Shown: piece after piece, positions 43,392 to 52,250 of the stretch
Layout: the number at the start of each line of letters is the position of its first letter
Numbering within the stretch: the first letter of the stretch is position 1
NCBI RefSeq assembly: GCF_000337495.1
Contig: NZ_AOIS01000045.1
Span: 65,164-129,163 of the forward strand
Direction of reading: 5' to 3'
From: Haloterrigena salina JCM 13891
Lineage (GTDB): Archaea; Halobacteriota; Halobacteria; Halobacteriales; Natrialbaceae
Length of the DNA: 64,000 nucleotides
Notes under the pieces: model-generated
Databases searched by the model: none
Seen by the model: only the letters and a program-made list of their open reading frames with translations
What the model was told of the DNA's origin: nothing
Translations under genes and position numbers: made by a program

Positions 43392-45128
43392 ATGAGCCAA
43401 CAGCCCGAGCAGCGGTCGCCCGCGGAGGGCAAACCGGACGACCTGCCGAGCAACGAGGTCACGGAAGGGGTCGAACGCGCGCCCCACCGTGCGATGTTCC
43501 GCGCGATGGGATACGACGACGAGGACTTCGACTCGCCGATGATCGGCGTCGCGAACCCGGCCGCGGACATCACGCCCTGTAACGTCCACCTAGACGACGT
43601 CGCGGGGTCGGCCTACGACGCCGTCGACGAGGCCGGCGGGATGCCCATCGAGTTCGGGACGATCACCATCTCCGACGCCATCTCGATGGGAACCGAGGGG
43701 ATGAAGGCCTCCCTCATCTCCCGAGAGGTCATCGCCGACTCCGTCGAACTCGTCGCCTTCGGCGAGCGCATGGACGGGCTGGTCACCATCGGCGGCTGCG
43801 ACAAGAACATGCCCGGCATGATGATGGCCGCCATCCGAACTGATCTGCCCAGCGTCTTCCTCTACGGCGGGTCGATCATGCCCGGCGAACACGAGGGCCG
43901 CGAGATCACGGTCCAGAACCTCTTCGAGGGCGTCGGCGCCGTCGCCGACGGCGAGATGTCCCGGGAGGAACTCGACGAGATGGAGCGCAACGCCTGCCCC
44001 GGCGCCGGCTCCTGCGGCGGGATGTTCACCGCCAACACGATGGCATCGATCTCCGAGACCATCGGCTTCGCGCCGCTGGGGTCGTCCTCACCGCTCGCCG
44101 AGGACGAGGACCGCTACGAGGTCGCCCGCGAGAGCGGCGAGCTCGCCGTCGAGGCCGTCGAGGAGCGACGCAAGCCCTCGGACTTCCTCACCAAGGAATC
44201 CTTCGAGAACGCCATCGCGCTCCAGGTCGCCGTCGGCGGTTCGACCAACGCCGTCCTCCACCTGCTGGCGATGGCCGCCGAAGCCGGCGTCGACCTCGAC
44301 ATCGAGGAGTTCAACGAGATCAGCGCCCGAACGCCCAAGATCGCCGACCTCCAGCCCGGCGGCGAGCGCGTCATGAAGGACCTCCACGAGGTCGGCGGCG
44401 TCCCCGTCGTCCTCCGCGAACTGCTCGAGGCGGACCTGCTCCACGGCGACGCGCTGACGGTCACCGGCGAGACGATCGCCGAGGGGCTCGAGCGCATCGA
44501 TCCGCCGGCCATCGAGGACCTCGACGCGGACTTCCTCAACACCGTCGACGAACCGATCCACGAGCGCGGCGCGATCCGCATCCTGACGGGCAACCTCGCG
44601 CCCGACGGCGCCGTCATCAAGATCACCGGCGAGGACCACCTCCACCACGAGGGTCCCGTCCGGATCTTCGAGGAGGAGGAGAACGCGATGGAGTACGTTC
44701 AGGAAGGACACGTCGAGACCGGCGACGTCATCGGGATCCGCAACGAGGGCCCCCAGGGCGGCCCCGGTATGCGCGAGATGCTCGGCGTCACGAGCGCGGT
44801 CGCCGGCCAGGGCCACGCCGAGGACGTCGCGCTCTTTACCGACGGTCGGTTCTCCGGCGCCACTCGCGGCTTTTCCATCGGTCACGTCGCGCCGGAGGCC
44901 GCCGCCGGCGGCCCCATCGCGGCCCTCGAGGACGGCGACACGATCACCATCGACATCGACGACCACGAGCTCTCCGTGGACCTCACCGACGAGGAACTCG
45001 AGGCGCGACTCGAGGAACGCGACGAGCCAGAACCCAACTACACGACGGGCGTGCTGGCGAAGTACGGCCAGATGTTCGGTTCGGCGGCCAACGGTGCGGT
45101 GACGAACCCCGGTGCGAAGGACGAGTAA
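43392..45128 (+). CDS. ilvD: Dihydroxy-acid dehydratase
   Basis: Fe-S dehydratase that makes the 2-keto acids of valine and isoleucine synthesis. The 578-residue protein shows [76 protein letters not shown] and [19 protein letters not shown], which include the Fe-S cysteines. Length is standard. The gene is monocistronic with a clear TATA element and palindrome upstream. The acidic last ~40 residues are a halophilic extension. There is no doubt about the family; the EDD/gluconate dehydratase alternative is less likely because of the IlvD-specific motifs. Confidence 0.96.
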   Translation: MSQQPEQRSPAEGKPDDLPSNEVTEGVERAPHRAMFRAMGYDDEDFDSPMIGVANPAADITPCNVHLDDVAGSAYDAVDEAGGMPIEFGTITISDAISMGTEGMKASLISREVIADSVELVAFGERMDGLVTIGGCDKNMPGMMMAAIRTDLPSVFLYGGSIMPGEHEGREITVQNLFEGVGAVADGEMSREELDEMERNACPGAGSCGGMFTANTMASISETIGFAPLGSSSPLAEDEDRYEVARESGELAVEAVEERRKPSDFLTKESFENAIALQVAVGGSTNAVLHLLAMAAEAGVDLDIEEFNEISARTPKIADLQPGGERVMKDLHEVGGVPVVLRELLEADLLHGDALTVTGETIAEGLERIDPPAIEDLDADFLNTVDEPIHERGAIRILTGNLAPDGAVIKITGEDHLHHEGPVRIFEEEENAMEYVQEGHVETGDVIGIRNEGPQGGPGMREMLGVTSAVAGQGHAEDVALFTDGRFSGATRGFSIGHVAPEAAAGGPIAALEDGDTITIDIDDHELSVDLTDEELEARLEERDEPEPNYTTGVLAKYGQMFGSAANGAVTNPGAKDE

Positions 45129-45319
45129 TCGAGTACCGCGTTTTCCGCACCGAACATCGGTTTCGCTCGGAATCCCTGTTTTCGTCGACGACTGCGTTCT
45201 TCGGTGACCGATAGCGTAACGTAACTCGAGTGAGCGACGAGGCGGCCAGTTCGTGGTCCGAGCCCTTCCCCGAAGTAGTGTCGAACACAGCCGACGTTTC
45301 GTCTATAATCTCCGTCGTT

Positions 45320-45360
45320 ATGGAAAAATATTAGTACGTTATGTCGTACTTGCTTTCCAT
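45320..45360. promoter_or_regulatory. Nested palindromic operator over the DUF2178-type/XRE promoter
   Basis: Outer arms ATGGAAA (45320-45326) and TTTCCAT (45354-45360), and inner arms AGTACG (45333-45338) and CGTACT (45345-45350), are both perfect complements. They enclose the AT-rich TATA element aaaaatatta and run up to the ATG at 45361. Binding there would block transcription start. The XRE protein encoded next is the obvious candidate autoregulator. Confidence 0.6.
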
Positions 45361-45750
45361 ATGATGTCAAAGATAGAACGATATCTGGCGCACGCAGTCG
45401 GACTGGCCGGACTAATCGTCGGAATATTCGGGGCCAGCGAGGCCAACGCGTCGCTTGCACTGGGCGGCGGGATCGTCGGCGCGGCGGCCCTCGGATGGCA
45501 TCAACATGGAAGTGCCAATCGCGAGAACGACGAACGGCAGATGGCGATTCACTATCGCGCCGGCTACGTTTCCTTCTGGGCGCTGTACTGGTTCCTGTTT
45601 ATCTTCGCGATAGCTGGTATCGACGTGACCGAGAGCGGCGATATGAGCTACGCGCTTCCGACGTGGGGGTATCAGGTCGTGCTGACGTCCTGGATACTCG
45701 GGACCGTCTCGATGGCGGTAACGAGGCTGTGGTACAAACGACAGTTCTGA
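45361..45750 (+). CDS. DUF2178-type membrane protein
   Basis: Protein of 129 residues with four membrane helices (two N-terminal, two C-terminal) and a polar linker GSANRENDERQMAIHYRAGY. The ENDERQ..I...A pattern between helices is typical of DUF2178 proteins that are encoded next to small XRE regulators in many bacteria and archaea. Function unknown. ATG 45361 (a second ATG follows immediately) lies directly after the operator. It precedes an XRE gene by six bases, forming a two-gene unit. Confidence 0.8.
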   Translation: MMSKIERYLAHAVGLAGLIVGIFGASEANASLALGGGIVGAAALGWHQHGSANRENDERQMAIHYRAGYVSFWALYWFLFIFAIAGIDVTESGDMSYALPTWGYQVVLTSWILGTVSMAVTRLWYKRQF

Positions 45751-45756
45751 GGACCC

Positions 45757-45963
45757 ATGGAAAATAATCTCAAGGTCTGGCGGGCGAAGGCCGACGTCAC
45801 GCAGGCCGAACTCGCCGAGGAGGTGGACGTCTCCCGACAGACGATCAACGCCATCGAGCGCGGCCGGTACGATCCGAGCCTCGAGTTGGCCTTCGAACTG
45901 GCCCGCTACTTCGACTGCCGAATCGAGGACATCTTCACGTACGACCCCGCAGACGGCGACTGA
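45757..45963 (+). CDS. XRE-family transcriptional regulator
   Basis: Protein of 68 residues, almost entirely a Cro/C1-type helix-turn-helix (KADVTQAELAEEVDVSRQTI with the recognition helix SRQTINAIERGRYDPS), followed by LAFELARYFDCRIEDIFTY. This is the YgzD/YozG-like subgroup normally encoded with a small membrane protein. It probably represses its own operon by binding the nested palindrome upstream of the partner gene; this is inference. It is translationally close to its partner, with six bases between stop and start. Confidence 0.9.
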   Translation: MENNLKVWRAKADVTQAELAEEVDVSRQTINAIERGRYDPSLELAFELARYFDCRIEDIFTYDPADGD

Positions 45964-45993
45964 CGGCCGATTCAGTTCCGAACCCGACGATCC

Positions 45994-46656
45994 TCAGCTC
46001 TCGGACTCCTCGAGCCAGCCTTCCGCCTCCGCGAGCGCCTCTTGGGTGTCGATCCCCTCGAACGTCCGCTCCGAGACGCCTTCGAGGGCCTCCTCGCCGA
46101 CTTCCGCGACGTCGATGCGCTCGAGGGCGGCGACGATCCGCTTGTCCTCGGAGTCGAGGGTCTCCGCGCAGGCCTGGGCCATCGCGTCGGCCCGGTAGAC
46201 CGCCTGGGTCGTCTGGTACCAGCCGTCCTCGAGGCGGACCACGGCCCCGTCGCGACCGCGGGCGCGCTCGCGGAGCGCCTCGAGCAACGCGGGATCGACG
46301 AAGGGCATGTCGCAGGCGACGACGGCCGCGTACTCGCGGTCGACGGCCTCGAGGCCGACCTGAATACCCGCGAGCGGCCCCCTGTCCGGGACGGGGTCGG
46401 TCGCGTACCGGGGCTCGAGGTCGCTGCCCGCGAGCGCGTCTTGAATCGCCTCGAGCTGATCGTCGCGGCAGTTGACTACGAGGTCGTCGGTCACGGTCTC
46501 GAGTCGGTCGACGACCCAGCGGATCATGGGCGTTCCCGCGAGGTCGGCGACGGCCTTGTCCGACTCGCCGAAGCGCGTGGAGTAGCCGCCGGCGAGGACG
46601 ACGCCGCCGAGCGAGCGTTCGCTGGTCACGGTCGGCGATAGGACCAGCGATCCCAT
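45994..46656 (-). CDS. mobA: Molybdenum cofactor guanylyltransferase
   Basis: Adds GMP to the molybdenum cofactor, giving the bis-MGD form of DMSO-reductase-family enzymes. The 220-residue nucleotidyltransferase has GGVVLAGGYSTRFGESDKA, the DPVPDRGPLAGIQVGLEAVD region and VVACDMPFVDPALLEALRE. The first ten residues before the GGVVLAGG motif are non-conserved, so a slightly later start is possible. Next to it is a YqeC-like molybdenum-hydroxylase accessory gene, strengthening the cofactor assignment. Other cofactor nucleotidyltransferases are possible but less likely. Confidence 0.88.
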   Translation of the reverse strand: MGSLVLSPTVTSERSLGGVVLAGGYSTRFGESDKAVADLAGTPMIRWVVDRLETVTDDLVVNCRDDQLEAIQDALAGSDLEPRYATDPVPDRGPLAGIQVGLEAVDREYAAVVACDMPFVDPALLEALRERARGRDGAVVRLEDGWYQTTQAVYRADAMAQACAETLDSEDKRIVAALERIDVAEVGEEALEGVSERTFEGIDTQEALAEAEGWLEESES

Positions 46657-46715
46657 AAACTACGCCCTCATTCCGTCGCAGCTGGGGACTCGAGGACGGG
46701 GCGGGATCGGCGGCG

Positions 46716-47510
46716 TCACTCGAGGACGTCGACCAACGGCTCGTCGGCGATCATGCTCGTCAGGACGACACGCGGGATTCGACCGTGTGCGGCCTCGCTG
46801 GCGTCCGCGCTCCGCTCGAGAATCCGCGTCGCGATCTCGCGGGCGACCGCGCGGTCGTCGGCGTCGTCGACCATGTTGAGAACCGGCACGTACGTCGCGT
46901 CCGGCGGCACGTCCTTCAGCCCGCCGTCGGGGCTGGTGAGGATCGTCGCGACGTCGTCCGGACGGATGATCTCCCCGATCTCACGGCCGGTGACCGCGGC
47001 GACGCGTTCCGGCCGGTGGACGGCCCCCTCGTCGAGGGGTCGGCCGACCGCGTCGACGCTGGCGATCGCGAGCACCGTCTCCGCGGCCGCGGGCAGTTGG
47101 GGCTCGCGCTCGTTCGGCGCCTTCAGCAGCCGCGTTCGCGCCCCGTCGGCCTTGACGAGGACGTGATCGACGCTCGAGGACGCCGCGATCCGATCGACGA
47201 CGTCCGTGTCGTACCCCAGGTAGCGATCGTCTCGCTCCTGTTCCGGGACCAGGCCCAGCGGCCACTCGAGGTCGTCCGCGGCGCCGTCGGGCTCGTCGGC
47301 GTCGGCCCGCTCGAGCAGCGAAATGGGGTCCTCAGTGACTCGCACCGCGGCGACCTGCCGGTCGAAGATCGGAATGCGGACGGTCGCCGTCACGACGGCG
47401 CGCTCGAGGTGACCGGCGAGTTCGTACAGCGTCGATTTCTTGCCCCCGGCGCCGACGACGCAGGTGAGCGAAGCGTCGGCCGCGAGGGCGTCGACGAGAT
47501 CCGAATCCAT
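46716..47510 (-). CDS. yqeC: Putative selenium/molybdenum cofactor protein YqeC-like
   Basis: P-loop protein of 264 residues. The N-terminal TCVVGAGGKKSTLYELAGHL is a Walker A-like nucleotide-binding loop; LVKADGARTRLLKAPNEREP and VTGREIGEIIRPDDVATILT are YqeC hallmarks. YqeC proteins are associated with selenium-dependent molybdenum hydroxylases and possibly cofactor loading. Here it lies 60 bases upstream of mobA on the same strand, supporting a molybdenum role. ATG 47510 was chosen because the larger frame upstream is out of frame with the real glycosyltransferase gene. Confidence 0.8.
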   Translation of the reverse strand: MDSDLVDALAADASLTCVVGAGGKKSTLYELAGHLERAVVTATVRIPIFDRQVAAVRVTEDPISLLERADADEPDGAADDLEWPLGLVPEQERDDRYLGYDTDVVDRIAASSSVDHVLVKADGARTRLLKAPNEREPQLPAAAETVLAIASVDAVGRPLDEGAVHRPERVAAVTGREIGEIIRPDDVATILTSPDGGLKDVPPDATYVPVLNMVDDADDRAVAREIATRILERSADASEAAHGRIPRVVLTSMIADEPLVDVLE

Positions 47511-47557
47511 AGCCGTCGATACGACGACCGACGAGAAAGAGCCGGCGGTCGGCCCCG

Positions 47558-48262
47558 CTACGAGAAGTGGTCTCGCGTCGGGGACCGGTTCGGCAGCGCG
47601 TACTCGAGGTAGCCGACGAGGTACGCCAGCAGGAGCGGGAGATACCCCTCCCGCTCGTGGCGTCGAACCGACGTCCGAACCGGGCAGTCGGGGTCGTAGA
47701 CGACGGATCCCGCCTCGCACAATCGCAGGGAAAGGTCGGTATCCTCGAGGAAGGAAAGCGACTCGTCGAAGCCGTCGATCTCCTCGAACGCCGACCGGCG
47801 CACGCTGCAGTTCGGCCCCGGCTGCTGGACGAAGCCGACGGGCCAGCTGGCCCGGTACCACCAGTCCGAGAGGAGTCGGAATCGGAAGCGGTGGGCCAAC
47901 CCGCCGGCGAGCGGCCGGAGCGGGCCGCCGACGCCGACGACTGCCGTCGTCGCGTAGTGGCGCCAGTGGCGTCGCACCCACGTCGGCGGGACGACCGTGT
48001 CGGCGTCGGTAAACAGCAAGACGTCGCCGGTCGCGGCCGCTGCGCCCCGGTTGCGTGCCGCGCCGGGACCGTCGCAGCGGTCGTCGGCGAGCACGCGGTC
48101 GACCGCCCCGTGTTCGCGAGCGACCCTGCGGGTCGCCGTTCCGCTGGCGACGACGATTACCTCGAGTCGCCCGTCGAACGACTGCCGGGCGAGGGACGCC
48201 AGCGTGCGCTCGAGGCGCTCCCCTTCCTCGCGGGCGGGGACGACGACCGAGGCGGTGTCCAT
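47558..48262 (-). CDS. Family 2 glycosyltransferase
   Basis: Protein of 234 residues: GT-A fold with ASVVVPAREEGERLERTLAS, the DxD-type GDVLLFTDADTVVPPTWVRR, and FDESLSFLEDTDLSLRLCEA. It transfers a sugar from a nucleotide donor; sugar and acceptor are unknown. A C-terminal hydrophobic stretch (LPLLLAYLVGYLEYALP) may touch the membrane, as for enzymes acting on lipid carriers. Located upstream of yqeC in the same orientation, but the functional link is weak. Confidence 0.88.
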   Translation of the reverse strand: MDTASVVVPAREEGERLERTLASLARQSFDGRLEVIVVASGTATRRVAREHGAVDRVLADDRCDGPGAARNRGAAAATGDVLLFTDADTVVPPTWVRRHWRHYATTAVVGVGGPLRPLAGGLAHRFRFRLLSDWWYRASWPVGFVQQPGPNCSVRRSAFEEIDGFDESLSFLEDTDLSLRLCEAGSVVYDPDCPVRTSVRRHEREGYLPLLLAYLVGYLEYALPNRSPTRDHFS

Positions 48263-48432
48263 GCGTAGCGACTGTCGACGCGATCGATATAACAGTGCTC
48301 TTTACTCGTGATATGAAGTGAGAGTGAGTCTCCAGATTCGATAACTACGTCTGCGAACGTACCGGAAATGCGTTTGCCACTCGGCAGGCTGTAGTCGTTA
48401 ACTTGAACTGTTAGCCGGCGTTCTACTCGATA

Positions 48433-49041
48433 ATGGCTGATGAGCTCTCTTTCCTGCTCGAATGGTTCGAGCTGAAAGATGAACTCCGTACAGGATGGGT
48501 TCTCCGGAATATCGATTCACCGGAGTCCGTCGCGGCACACACATGGGGAACGGCGATACTTTGTCTGCTGTACGCCGAGCGAGAAGATGTTGATCGCCAG
48601 AAGGCAATGACGATGGCATTGGTCCACGACCTCGGCGAAGCTCGCACAGGTGACATCGCCACCCGTGCGGAAGATGGTCGTCAGACCGTTACCACCTCTG
48701 AGAAGGAAGCAGCCGAACGGAGCGCAGTAACCGATCTCGTTGCGCCCTTCGATAACAGTGACCTGCTGTTGCTGTGGGAGGAGTACGAAGCCCGTGACAC
48801 ACCGACTGCACAATTTGTCAAGGACATGGACCTGGTTGACAACTGTCTTCAGGCGCTCAAATACGAACGCCAGAACCGGTACGACGATACCAAAACGAAC
48901 GACCACTTCTCCGAGTTCGAGAATCTAGACGAGTTTTTCGCTACGGCCGCACCACGCTTCCACACGGAGCTCGGGGAGGAGTTATTCAAGCAAATCAAAA
49001 CGGAATACGAGCGAGAAATCGGAAGACCCTGTCAACTCTGA
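48433..49041 (+). CDS. HD-domain phosphohydrolase (HDDC2/YfbR-like)
   Basis: Protein of 202 residues with the HD metal-binding pattern: ESVAAHTWGTAILCLLYA (first His), MALVHDLGEARTGDIATR (HD pair) and VKDMDLVDNCLQALK (last Asp). It resembles 5'-deoxynucleotidases of the YfbR/HDDC2 type that remove phosphate from dNMPs; the actual substrate is unproven. Codon usage and base composition are less GC-biased than in neighbours, and the gene begins the lower-G+C patch that continues to about 51.1 kb. Confidence 0.88.
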   Translation: MADELSFLLEWFELKDELRTGWVLRNIDSPESVAAHTWGTAILCLLYAEREDVDRQKAMTMALVHDLGEARTGDIATRAEDGRQTVTTSEKEAAERSAVTDLVAPFDNSDLLLLWEEYEARDTPTAQFVKDMDLVDNCLQALKYERQNRYDDTKTNDHFSEFENLDEFFATAAPRFHTELGEELFKQIKTEYEREIGRPCQL

Positions 49042-49149
49042 ATGTCTCTCCACCCTAATGGCCAATCAGGTCGGTGTACGCTCTGAACGTAACGATAGCC
49101 TCGCTCTGCCGATCAGCGAAAGCTAACCAGCTTACATCGGGCTGCATAC

Positions 49150-49368
49150 TTATCGAAAATCGCGTAGGCGTAGATACACTCCACTGAAAAGGAAAATTGT
49201 TGCCACCAGCAATAGACCACCGCTCAGCACGTCTCTAAGGACTCCGGAAACTCCGGGATTTTCAACAATGCCAAAGGTGCCTTGAAACACTACCGACTGA
49301 ATTACCAAAGCTAGTCCTCCAATCGATATCAACAGTCGTGAATTCTCCACCTTCCGATCGGTACTCAT
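49150..49368 (-). CDS. Small membrane protein, two helices
   Basis: Protein of 72 residues with a charged N-terminus, helix one (~12-30, LLISIGGLALVIQSVVFQG) and helix two (~44-64, VLSGGLLLVATIFLFSGVYL), ending LRDFR. Composition is AT-rich compared with flanking core genes. No function recognised. Convergent with the HD protein gene. The ATG at 49368 is followed by a normal-looking leader, so the start is reasonable. Confidence 0.65.
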   Translation of the reverse strand: MSTDRKVENSRLLISIGGLALVIQSVVFQGTFGIVENPGVSGVLRDVLSGGLLLVATIFLFSGVYLRLRDFR

Positions 49369-49421
49369 ACCTCTAAAATAGAGGGTGAGATGGTAAAATT
49401 TTGTAGTGTCACTCCGTTCGG

Positions 49422-49651
49422 TTAGCCCCCATACTTGTCGTGGGTCTCTTGTATGGTTAAAGAGAGAAATTCCGTTACGCTCTCCTGTGACTCCAGTTCT
49501 GCAGTACCTCGCGGGTCGAACTCGACAGACGCTTCTAAGTCAGGATCGACGGTATCGTACCTTTTCGAATTCGTCGACCCTCGCTTCGATCAGATCAGAG
49601 TCCTCGAGTCTACGCAATTTGTTAAGTATGAGTGCCTATTGATTGGATCAT
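49422..49651 (-). pseudogene. Decayed small gene with two frameshifts
   Basis: On the minus strand three frames each hold part of a plausible acidic protein: ATG at 49651 gives MIQSIGTH before a stop, a second frame gives ILNKLRRLEDSDLIEARVDE before stopping, and a third gives DPDLEASVEFDPRGTAELES onwards to TAA at 49422-49424 (ending THDKYGG). Joining them needs two single-base shifts; each frame alone is short. The residue content of the joined ~75-residue product is typical of haloarchaeal helical proteins, so this is a degraded or wrongly sequenced gene. No family recognised. Confidence 0.45.
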
Positions 49652-49726
49652 TCAATCAGGATAGTCTGCAACAAAACGGGGCCGCTATATACCGGAATTA
49701 TTGCTTCCGACAGCGGATGATACAGT

Positions 49727-50320
49727 ATGTTCCCTGAGCGCATCGAGACAGACCGACTCACCTTCGAACGAATTTCGCACGACGCTGTCGATGTATTCGC
49801 TCTTCACGAACTCTACTCCGATGGAGACGAGACGGAGAGAATGTTCGAGTATTGGGATTCGTCGCCCCATGAGACGGTGAAAGAGACATATGATTACGTA
49901 GACGAAGCTGAGGAATTATGGGACGATGTCGAGGGTGCGAAATACGTGATTCGACCGGATGAGGGGGAAGACGGGGCAGGCGTCATCGCTGGAACGACAG
50001 GACTGTATCCACATTGGGAAAAACGGTCCGCCAATCTTGGTATCCTTCTTGACGAGCAATTTTGGGGGCGCGGATATTCCGCTGAGCGAGCTGATGCCTT
50101 CCTCTCCGTGGCATTTGACCGTCTTGATCTTGAACTCGTCGTTGCCGCCCATATCGACGGGAACAAGAAGTCACGACGGGCAATCAACAAGTACGTCGAA
50201 CGGTACGATGGCCAATACGAGGGACTTCTGCGGAATTGGCTTCCGCTGGACGATACTGTTGCGGACGTGCATAGATATACGATTTCACGAGAGGAATACT
50301 TCGAGGCGACCGAACGTTAG
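49727..50320 (+). CDS. GNAT-family N-acetyltransferase (RimJ/RimL type)
   Basis: Protein of 197 residues: IETDRLTFERISHDAVDVFA at the N-terminus, GVIAGTTGLYPHWEKRSANL and the acetyl-CoA loop LDEQFWGRGYSAERADAFLS, then VVAAHIDGNKKSRRAINKYV. This is the RimJ/RimL group that acetylates N-terminal amines or small molecules; the substrate is unknown. A tRNA- or toxin-associated role cannot be excluded. Base composition is lower in G+C than core genes, in keeping with the accessory patch. No operon partner. Confidence 0.9.
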   Translation: MFPERIETDRLTFERISHDAVDVFALHELYSDGDETERMFEYWDSSPHETVKETYDYVDEAEELWDDVEGAKYVIRPDEGEDGAGVIAGTTGLYPHWEKRSANLGILLDEQFWGRGYSAERADAFLSVAFDRLDLELVVAAHIDGNKKSRRAINKYVERYDGQYEGLLRNWLPLDDTVADVHRYTISREEYFEATER

Positions 50321-50459
50321 GTAGCACACCTGTATATAACACTCGCCGCGGTCAACATAATCGGTACGCGGGCCATTCTATGACACCCTCTTGTTTTCTT
50401 TTCCCAGTGACAGAGTAACTTCACCAGCCGTTGGTTTTATTCACAAAGGAAGCTCCGAA

Positions 50460-50588
50460 TTATGGGTGTTGGGGACTCGTGTATGATACACCCTGTGAAT
50501 GGATTATTCGAAGATGAAGTGTGAGTTCTTCTCTATGAGGGGCCACGAATTCACAGATCGGGCAGGTGTACTCTTGTTGATTGGGCAT
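50460..50588 (-). CDS. C2H2 zinc-finger mini-protein
   Basis: The core of 42 residues has YTCPICEFVAPHREELTLHL followed by RIIHSQ, a classical C2H2 zinc finger (CxxC...H-x4-H). In-frame upstream ATGs at 50657, 50660 and 50666 would extend it to 65-68 residues; the finger lies at the C-terminus in every case. Such mini-proteins are common in haloarchaea, with nucleic-acid or protein binding proposed. It lies in the low-G+C patch. Confidence 0.7.
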   Translation of the reverse strand: MPNQQEYTCPICEFVAPHREELTLHLRIIHSQGVSYTSPQHP

Positions 50589-50788
50589 CCTTACTTCGGA
50601 TGCTTCTGAACTCAGTAGTAGTCCAGAATTCGTGGTTTCACCGGAATACTGGGACATCATTCTCATACTTGGAGCTTAGTAATATGTCTGCTTCTAGGAG
50701 GATTGTGTATTGGTCTATATCAGTACTGAACGGTATAGCCCATAGATCGTGTCATACGAATTGAACGGTCGATAGAAGGAAAGTTTGG

Positions 50789-50962
50789 CTAGCAGTAGTA
50801 GACCCAGAAGGAATGTTCGTTCGAACACTCGATTTCCGTGTGCTCGCCGAACGCGGCGACATACGGGCTAACTTTCAGCTCCACGTCCTGTTCTGGGACT
50901 GGAACGCTACTGTTCTCCCCGCATTTCGGACACGCGACTTCCCGAGTTTCTTGGATTTGCAT
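50789..50962 (-). CDS. 57-aa zinc-ribbon mini-protein
   Basis: Read on the minus strand: ATG at 50962, stop TAG at 50789-50791. The peptide starts MQIQETREVACPKCGENSSV and ends ECSNEHSFWVYYC, with VELKVSPYVAAFGEHTEIE between. CPKCG and the later Cys/Cys (ECSNEH...YYC) give a probable zinc ribbon. Aromatic and Val-rich strands suggest a compact beta fold. It sits 200 bases upstream of the C2H2 mini-protein gene on the same strand. Function unknown. Confidence 0.7.
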   Translation of the reverse strand: MQIQETREVACPKCGENSSVPVPEQDVELKVSPYVAAFGEHTEIECSNEHSFWVYYC

Positions 50963-51174
50963 CAGCACTGATCGTGGACTCTACGTCACGAGTGGTAATG
51001 AATGACACCCGTCTTTATTTGATAGACTCACGGGCACTATATTCCCTGTACTGAGCGCCACATTCACCAGAGACATTGAAGAATTAATCAGTTTACTGTC
51101 TGTCAATACCGTCTGCGACGACAGTCGTTGCCAGCGTCGAAACCCCCTTCCCGGGGGCCTTCCTACGGCCGGGC

Positions 51175-52161
51175 ATGACGACCGCGACGGTCAGCGCGGG
51201 AGCACGACTCCACGTCGGCTTCCAGAACCTCTCGCTCGCTCGCAGACGACTCTACGGCGGGATCGGCGTCGGACTCGAGGAGCCCCGCGTGACGGTCACC
51301 GCCGAACCCGCGTCCGGCGTCGAGAGCGACGATCCGCTGGGCCGGGAATACGCCGCCCGCGCCGTCGAGGCTCTCGACGTTCCGGGGATCGCGGTCACGA
51401 TCGAGGAGCGGCTTCCCCGCCACGTCGGCCTCGGAAGCGGGACCCAGCTGGCCCTCTCGGTCCTCACCGCGACGGCGCGGGCCCACGGCCTCGAGCCTCG
51501 AGTCCGGCCCCTCGCGCCGGCGATGGGCCGGGGCGGGCGCAGCGGCGTCGGCGTCGCGACCTTCGAGGACGGCGGCTTCGTCGTCGACGCCGGCCATCCG
51601 ACCAACCGCTTTACCACCGAGCCGCCGGCGGAAGGTGACTGGACGGTGCCCCCGGTCGTCGCCCGCCACGACCTCCCCGAGGATTGGCGCTTCCTCGTCG
51701 CGGTTCCCGACGCCGACCCCGGCCGCAGCGGCGACGACGAGGACGCGAGCATGCGCGCCGTCGTCGAGCGCGCCGACCCCGCCGTCGCGGACGAGATCGC
51801 CGGCGTCGTCACCCGCAAACTGCTGCCCGCCGCCGCGGAAGGGCGCCTCGAGGCCTTCGGCGAGGCGGTCGCCGAGATCGGCCGCAAGAACGGCGCCTGG
51901 TACGCCGACGCGCAGGGCGGCGTCTTCCGCCCGCCCGCCGGGACGCTCGTGGAGGCCCTCGAGGACTGCCCGGTGCTGTCGGGCATCGGCCAGTCGTCGT
52001 GGGGCCCCGTCGTCTACGGCGTGACCGACCGAAGCCATGCTGCCGAGGCCGAGTCGGCGGCCCGCGATTCCCTTGCGGACAACGGGCTCGAGGGACGCGT
52101 TATTCTATCGAAGCCGGCAGCGGAAGGCGCTCGAGTGCTGTCCGATGGCGAGCGATCGTAG
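51175..52161 (+). CDS. Beta-RFAP synthase-like GHMP-superfamily protein
   Basis: Protein of 328 residues. The GHMP-type nucleotide or phosphate loop is LPRHVGLGSGTQLALSVLTA, and the start TTATVSAGARLHVGFQNLSL and RGGRSGVGVATFEDGGFVVD match the beta-ribofuranosylaminobenzene 5'-phosphate synthase family, which joins p-aminobenzoate to PRPP in methanopterin synthesis. Haloarchaea are not known to use methanopterin, so the physiological reaction here (folate-type or unrelated) is open. ATG 51175 starts right at the fold; it is probably monocistronic. Confidence 0.85.
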   Translation: MTTATVSAGARLHVGFQNLSLARRRLYGGIGVGLEEPRVTVTAEPASGVESDDPLGREYAARAVEALDVPGIAVTIEERLPRHVGLGSGTQLALSVLTATARAHGLEPRVRPLAPAMGRGGRSGVGVATFEDGGFVVDAGHPTNRFTTEPPAEGDWTVPPVVARHDLPEDWRFLVAVPDADPGRSGDDEDASMRAVVERADPAVADEIAGVVTRKLLPAAAEGRLEAFGEAVAEIGRKNGAWYADAQGGVFRPPAGTLVEALEDCPVLSGIGQSSWGPVVYGVTDRSHAAEAESAARDSLADNGLEGRVILSKPAAEGARVLSDGERS

Positions 52162-52250
52162 CCGCGACCCGCGCGAGCGAGTATGCAGCGGCGCGCGATG
52201 TCGATCGTATCCGAGCAGTGGCGAGGATCGATCGACGATATCGCGCGAGG

